Part shown: one piece after another, positions 61,521 through 64,000 of the stretch | Numbering within the stretch: the stretch's first letter is position 1 | Layout: each line of letters opens with the position of its first letter | Source of the DNA: Littorina saxatilis | Lineage: Eukaryota > Mollusca > Gastropoda > Littorinimorpha > Littorinidae | Assembly: GCF_037325665.1 (NCBI RefSeq) | Contig: NC_090249.1 | Coordinates: forward strand, 62,563,205-62,627,204 | DNA length: 64,000 nt | Reading direction: 5' to 3' | Notes under the pieces: model-generated | Told to the model about the DNA's origin: nothing | Database searches by the model: none | What the model saw: only the letters and a program-made list of their open reading frames with translations | Program-made: the position numbers and the translations under genes

Positions 61521-62069
61521 AGTAAGCACAGAGTGCTGCCCTGTCACGTACGTAGTCTCAAACCGTAATGGAAATCCATAGGATCATCATAAGCATCATC
61601 CGCATCTCATTGATCATCGAAAATAATAAAAAGAACTGTGTGAGCTCTGAATAAGAACAAGGACAGCAACAACAAAAACAACAAAAATCAGGACAGTAAC
61701 TCCAGCAGGAACACACAGTTGTCAAGACTCAAGCCACAATATTCTATGATTGAAGTTTTAAGTTTCAGAAGGTTGTGTGTGTGTGTGTATTTGTACCTAG
61801 ACAATTTGTTTCGTGGGTAATACATTTTTTTTTTTTTTAGGATTTACAAGGTTGCTGCCTGGGGAAACAGAGATGCTACTAGAGTAAAAGTGATGCTGAG
61901 AGATTTTCAAAGTTTGTTTTATCAGAAAAGAGAATGAAGAGAGGGGAAGAGACAAACAGACTGACCAAGATTGCTTCGTGGGGGAACAGAAATGCTTCGC
62001 GTCCAATCAGGCTCCTCAACAGTCAGCAGATCACGAATGCTTTTGGCAATGATCTGAAACAAAGAGTAC
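61521..62069. other. no recognised feature
   Basis: AT-rich intergenic or intronic sequence with a short GT run and a T-run at 61827. Confidence 0.5.
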
Positions 62070-62435
62070 TTCTTCTTCTTCTGCGTTCGTGGGCTGAAAC
62101 TCCCACGTACACTCGTGTTTTTTGCACGAGTGGAATTTTACGTGTATGACCCCGCCATTTAGGCAGCCATACGCCGTTTTTGGAGGAAGCATGCTGGGTA
62201 TTTTCGTGTTTCTATAACCCACCGAACTCTGATATGGATTACAGGATCTTTTTCGTGCGCACTTGGTCTTGTGCTTGCGTGTACACACGGGGGTGTTCGG
62301 ACACCGAGGAGAGTCTGCACACAAAGTTGACTCTGAGAAATAAATCTCTCGCCGAATGTGGGGACGAACTCACGCTGACAGCGGCCAACTGGATACAAAT
62401 CCAGCGCGCTACCGACTGAGCTACATCCCCGCCCA
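62070..62435 (-). mobile_element. tRNA-derived SINE, near full length
   Basis: Minus-strand counterpart of 28866-29212: reversed head gcgctaccgactgagctaca, the tctcaccg/agttgactctgag region, the ccgccatttaggcagccata body and a TTC-repeat (GAA) tail at 62069-62085. Confidence 0.88.
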
Positions 62436-62889
62436 AACAAAGAGTACAATAATGTGGCATGAAATGGTAAGGATCTGACACACACAAAAACACATCCTCA
62501 ATTTCTTAAAGCAATACTCTTAATTATTGCTGAAAGATAGTATTTCTTTTTTTCTTCAACAATTTTTTCTTCAGGCAAGCACAGATTTATAATGACACAT
62601 TCAAAAGCATTGTCACTGATAAGTCACAGCAATGACAGAGCTGAACACACATGTGATATTCAGTTACTTCTTACATTTTCAGAGCACGTCCCAAAAATCA
62701 GAGGAATACATTGACTATTGTAATAATGTACATCACTCGTCTTTATCCAACCTTACTAGCTGTTGATACGGAATCCATTTTTTTAATAAACTGAGTCTGT
62801 TTCATGAGAATATTGTGAGCATATTTATCAATTTGTTACAAATTATATAATTCTCAATATTTGCATGTGGGGACGAATTTTGTTTATTC
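62436..62889. other. no recognised feature
   Basis: AT-rich sequence between the SINE and the LINE end. Confidence 0.5.
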
Positions 62890-64000
62890 TGCATTTGTAA
62901 ACAAAAAACTTTGCTGTTAATAAAATAAAATCAAAACCAGCGTCTGTTTTCATGGTTCAATATTACCAGTGTTGGTGTAAGTCTGAGTCTGTCACAGTTA
63001 TAACATTTTTCTTTCAGACATTTTTCAAATTCAATCCAAAAAACCTGGACATGTTCACATTGCCACAAATAATGATAAACTGTATCTTTTTCTAATTCAC
63101 AAAAACTACATACATTACTTGTGACAACCCTCATGTCTTTCAATATTGCAATAGTCACTAAAACCCTATTATTTATTATAATTTGGAACCATTGTAGTTT
63201 TACCTCTTGTATTTTCTTTGTTTTGTAAAAGACTTTAATTATTCCAATCAATTTCCGTTTCAATTATGTTTTCCCAACTTTGACATGCTTTTGGGACACA
63301 TGTATCAGTTTTTCTAACAAGACATTCATACAATATTTTTGCTCCTTTACCACCAGATATGAAAAGAGAAAATGCTTTGTTAATGTCCATTGATTTTTTT
63401 GATTCAATAACAATATTTGTTTTCCGCATATAACACTTGATTGTGCTTATACAACCGTAATATCCCAGAAAAGATGTCTCAACTTGCAATATTTCTTTTA
63501 ACTCATTAAAACTTTAAAACTTTCCATTCTCCTTTAATAAATCTTTTACGTACAATATACCATTTTCAGTCCAATCCACAAAATGAAACGCTTTGTTATT
63601 AATCTTGAATTTGGTATTGAGGAAAAGTGGTTCTATCAACAGTTCTTCAGATGTATTGATCTCTGTTTAAAATAAACTTCTTCATAAGCTTCAAATACAT
63701 TTTTCCAATTTTTTTTACTGTACAGTCGTTACATAATTTCCCTCCAAACTTTGACACCAGTGCTAATTTAGGGCATCTTATCAATAATATTTCTTTCCAT
63801 TTTGTATTGTATGTTGTGTTCAGAACTTTCTTCATCCAATTTAGTTTTAAGGAATGAATACCTGTATAAGCCTTAATGGACGGAATATTTATACCTCCTT
63901 CTTCTATCTTGTGGATAGCCATTGTTCTTTTTATTTTGTCTCTTTTTTTTATCCCATACAAATTCAAAGCACATTTATTGTATTTGTTGGACAATTGTAT
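62890..64000 (-). mobile_element. L1/Tx1-type LINE, 3' part, runs off the window
   Basis: Minus-strand frames carry EEGGINIPSIKAYTGIHSLK, NWMKKVL and, nearer the 3' end, the zinc-knuckle-like CSFCELEKDTVYHYLWQCEH + VQVFW typical of the RVT-associated zf region. At least three frames are needed, so this copy is decayed. The reverse transcriptase core would lie beyond 64000. Confidence 0.8.

Overview
The window is eukaryotic nuclear DNA. Its genes are split into short exons with GT..AG introns, their closest matches are animal proteins, and most of the remaining sequence is minisatellites, tRNA-headed SINEs, MITE-like elements, LINEs and a DIRS element. The proteins and the style of repeats (SINE tails ending in 'gcgctatataaatg' plus TTA runs) suggest a marine mollusc, probably a gastropod. 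That is inference; nothing in the sequence names the species.

Three host genes can be rebuilt across introns. (1) An XK-related (XKR) membrane protein on the minus strand, 3 exons, 5856-10524, 602 residues. (2) CCDC25 on the plus strand, 9 coding exons, 10926-26211, 209 residues. It starts about 400 bp from the XKR start in head-to-head orientation, so the two probably share a bidirectional promoter. (3) EIF2B3 (eIF2B gamma subunit) on the plus strand, 11 coding exons, 31819-55625, 491 residues. All exon phases add up exactly in all three models. A lone terminal exon of an unidentified gene lies at 60830-60966 on the minus strand.

Layout: 1-5855 holds tandem arrays downstream of XKR. 5856-10524 is XKR. 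10926-28300 is CCDC25 with its 3' UTR; intron 1 carries a CR1/Jockey-type LINE that is itself split by a 2.76-kb TIR element, and later introns hold a hAT-like element, MITEs and SINEs. 28300-31660 is intergenic, with a SINE and a RecQ-like helicase remnant. 31819-55625 is EIF2B3: introns 1-3 are mostly minisatellite, and intron 4 holds a DIRS-like retroelement that looks whole, a MITE-like repeat and a Tc1/mariner transposon with an intact DD34E transposase. 57240-64000 is repeats plus the end of an L1/Tx1-type LINE.

The most interesting pattern is that many tandem duplications in EIF2B3, and one in CCDC25, are anchored on exon edges. Their units contain copies of the adjoining splice acceptor, splice donor or terminal coding exon, so the gene is surrounded by ghost splice sites. 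Other standouts are the TIR element with a 15-bp motif recurring about every 176 bp, and the Tc1 element whose 5' end carries a perfect 283-bp duplication around a 235-bp inverted copy of the neighbouring DNA. Roughly a fifth of the window is tandem repeat.
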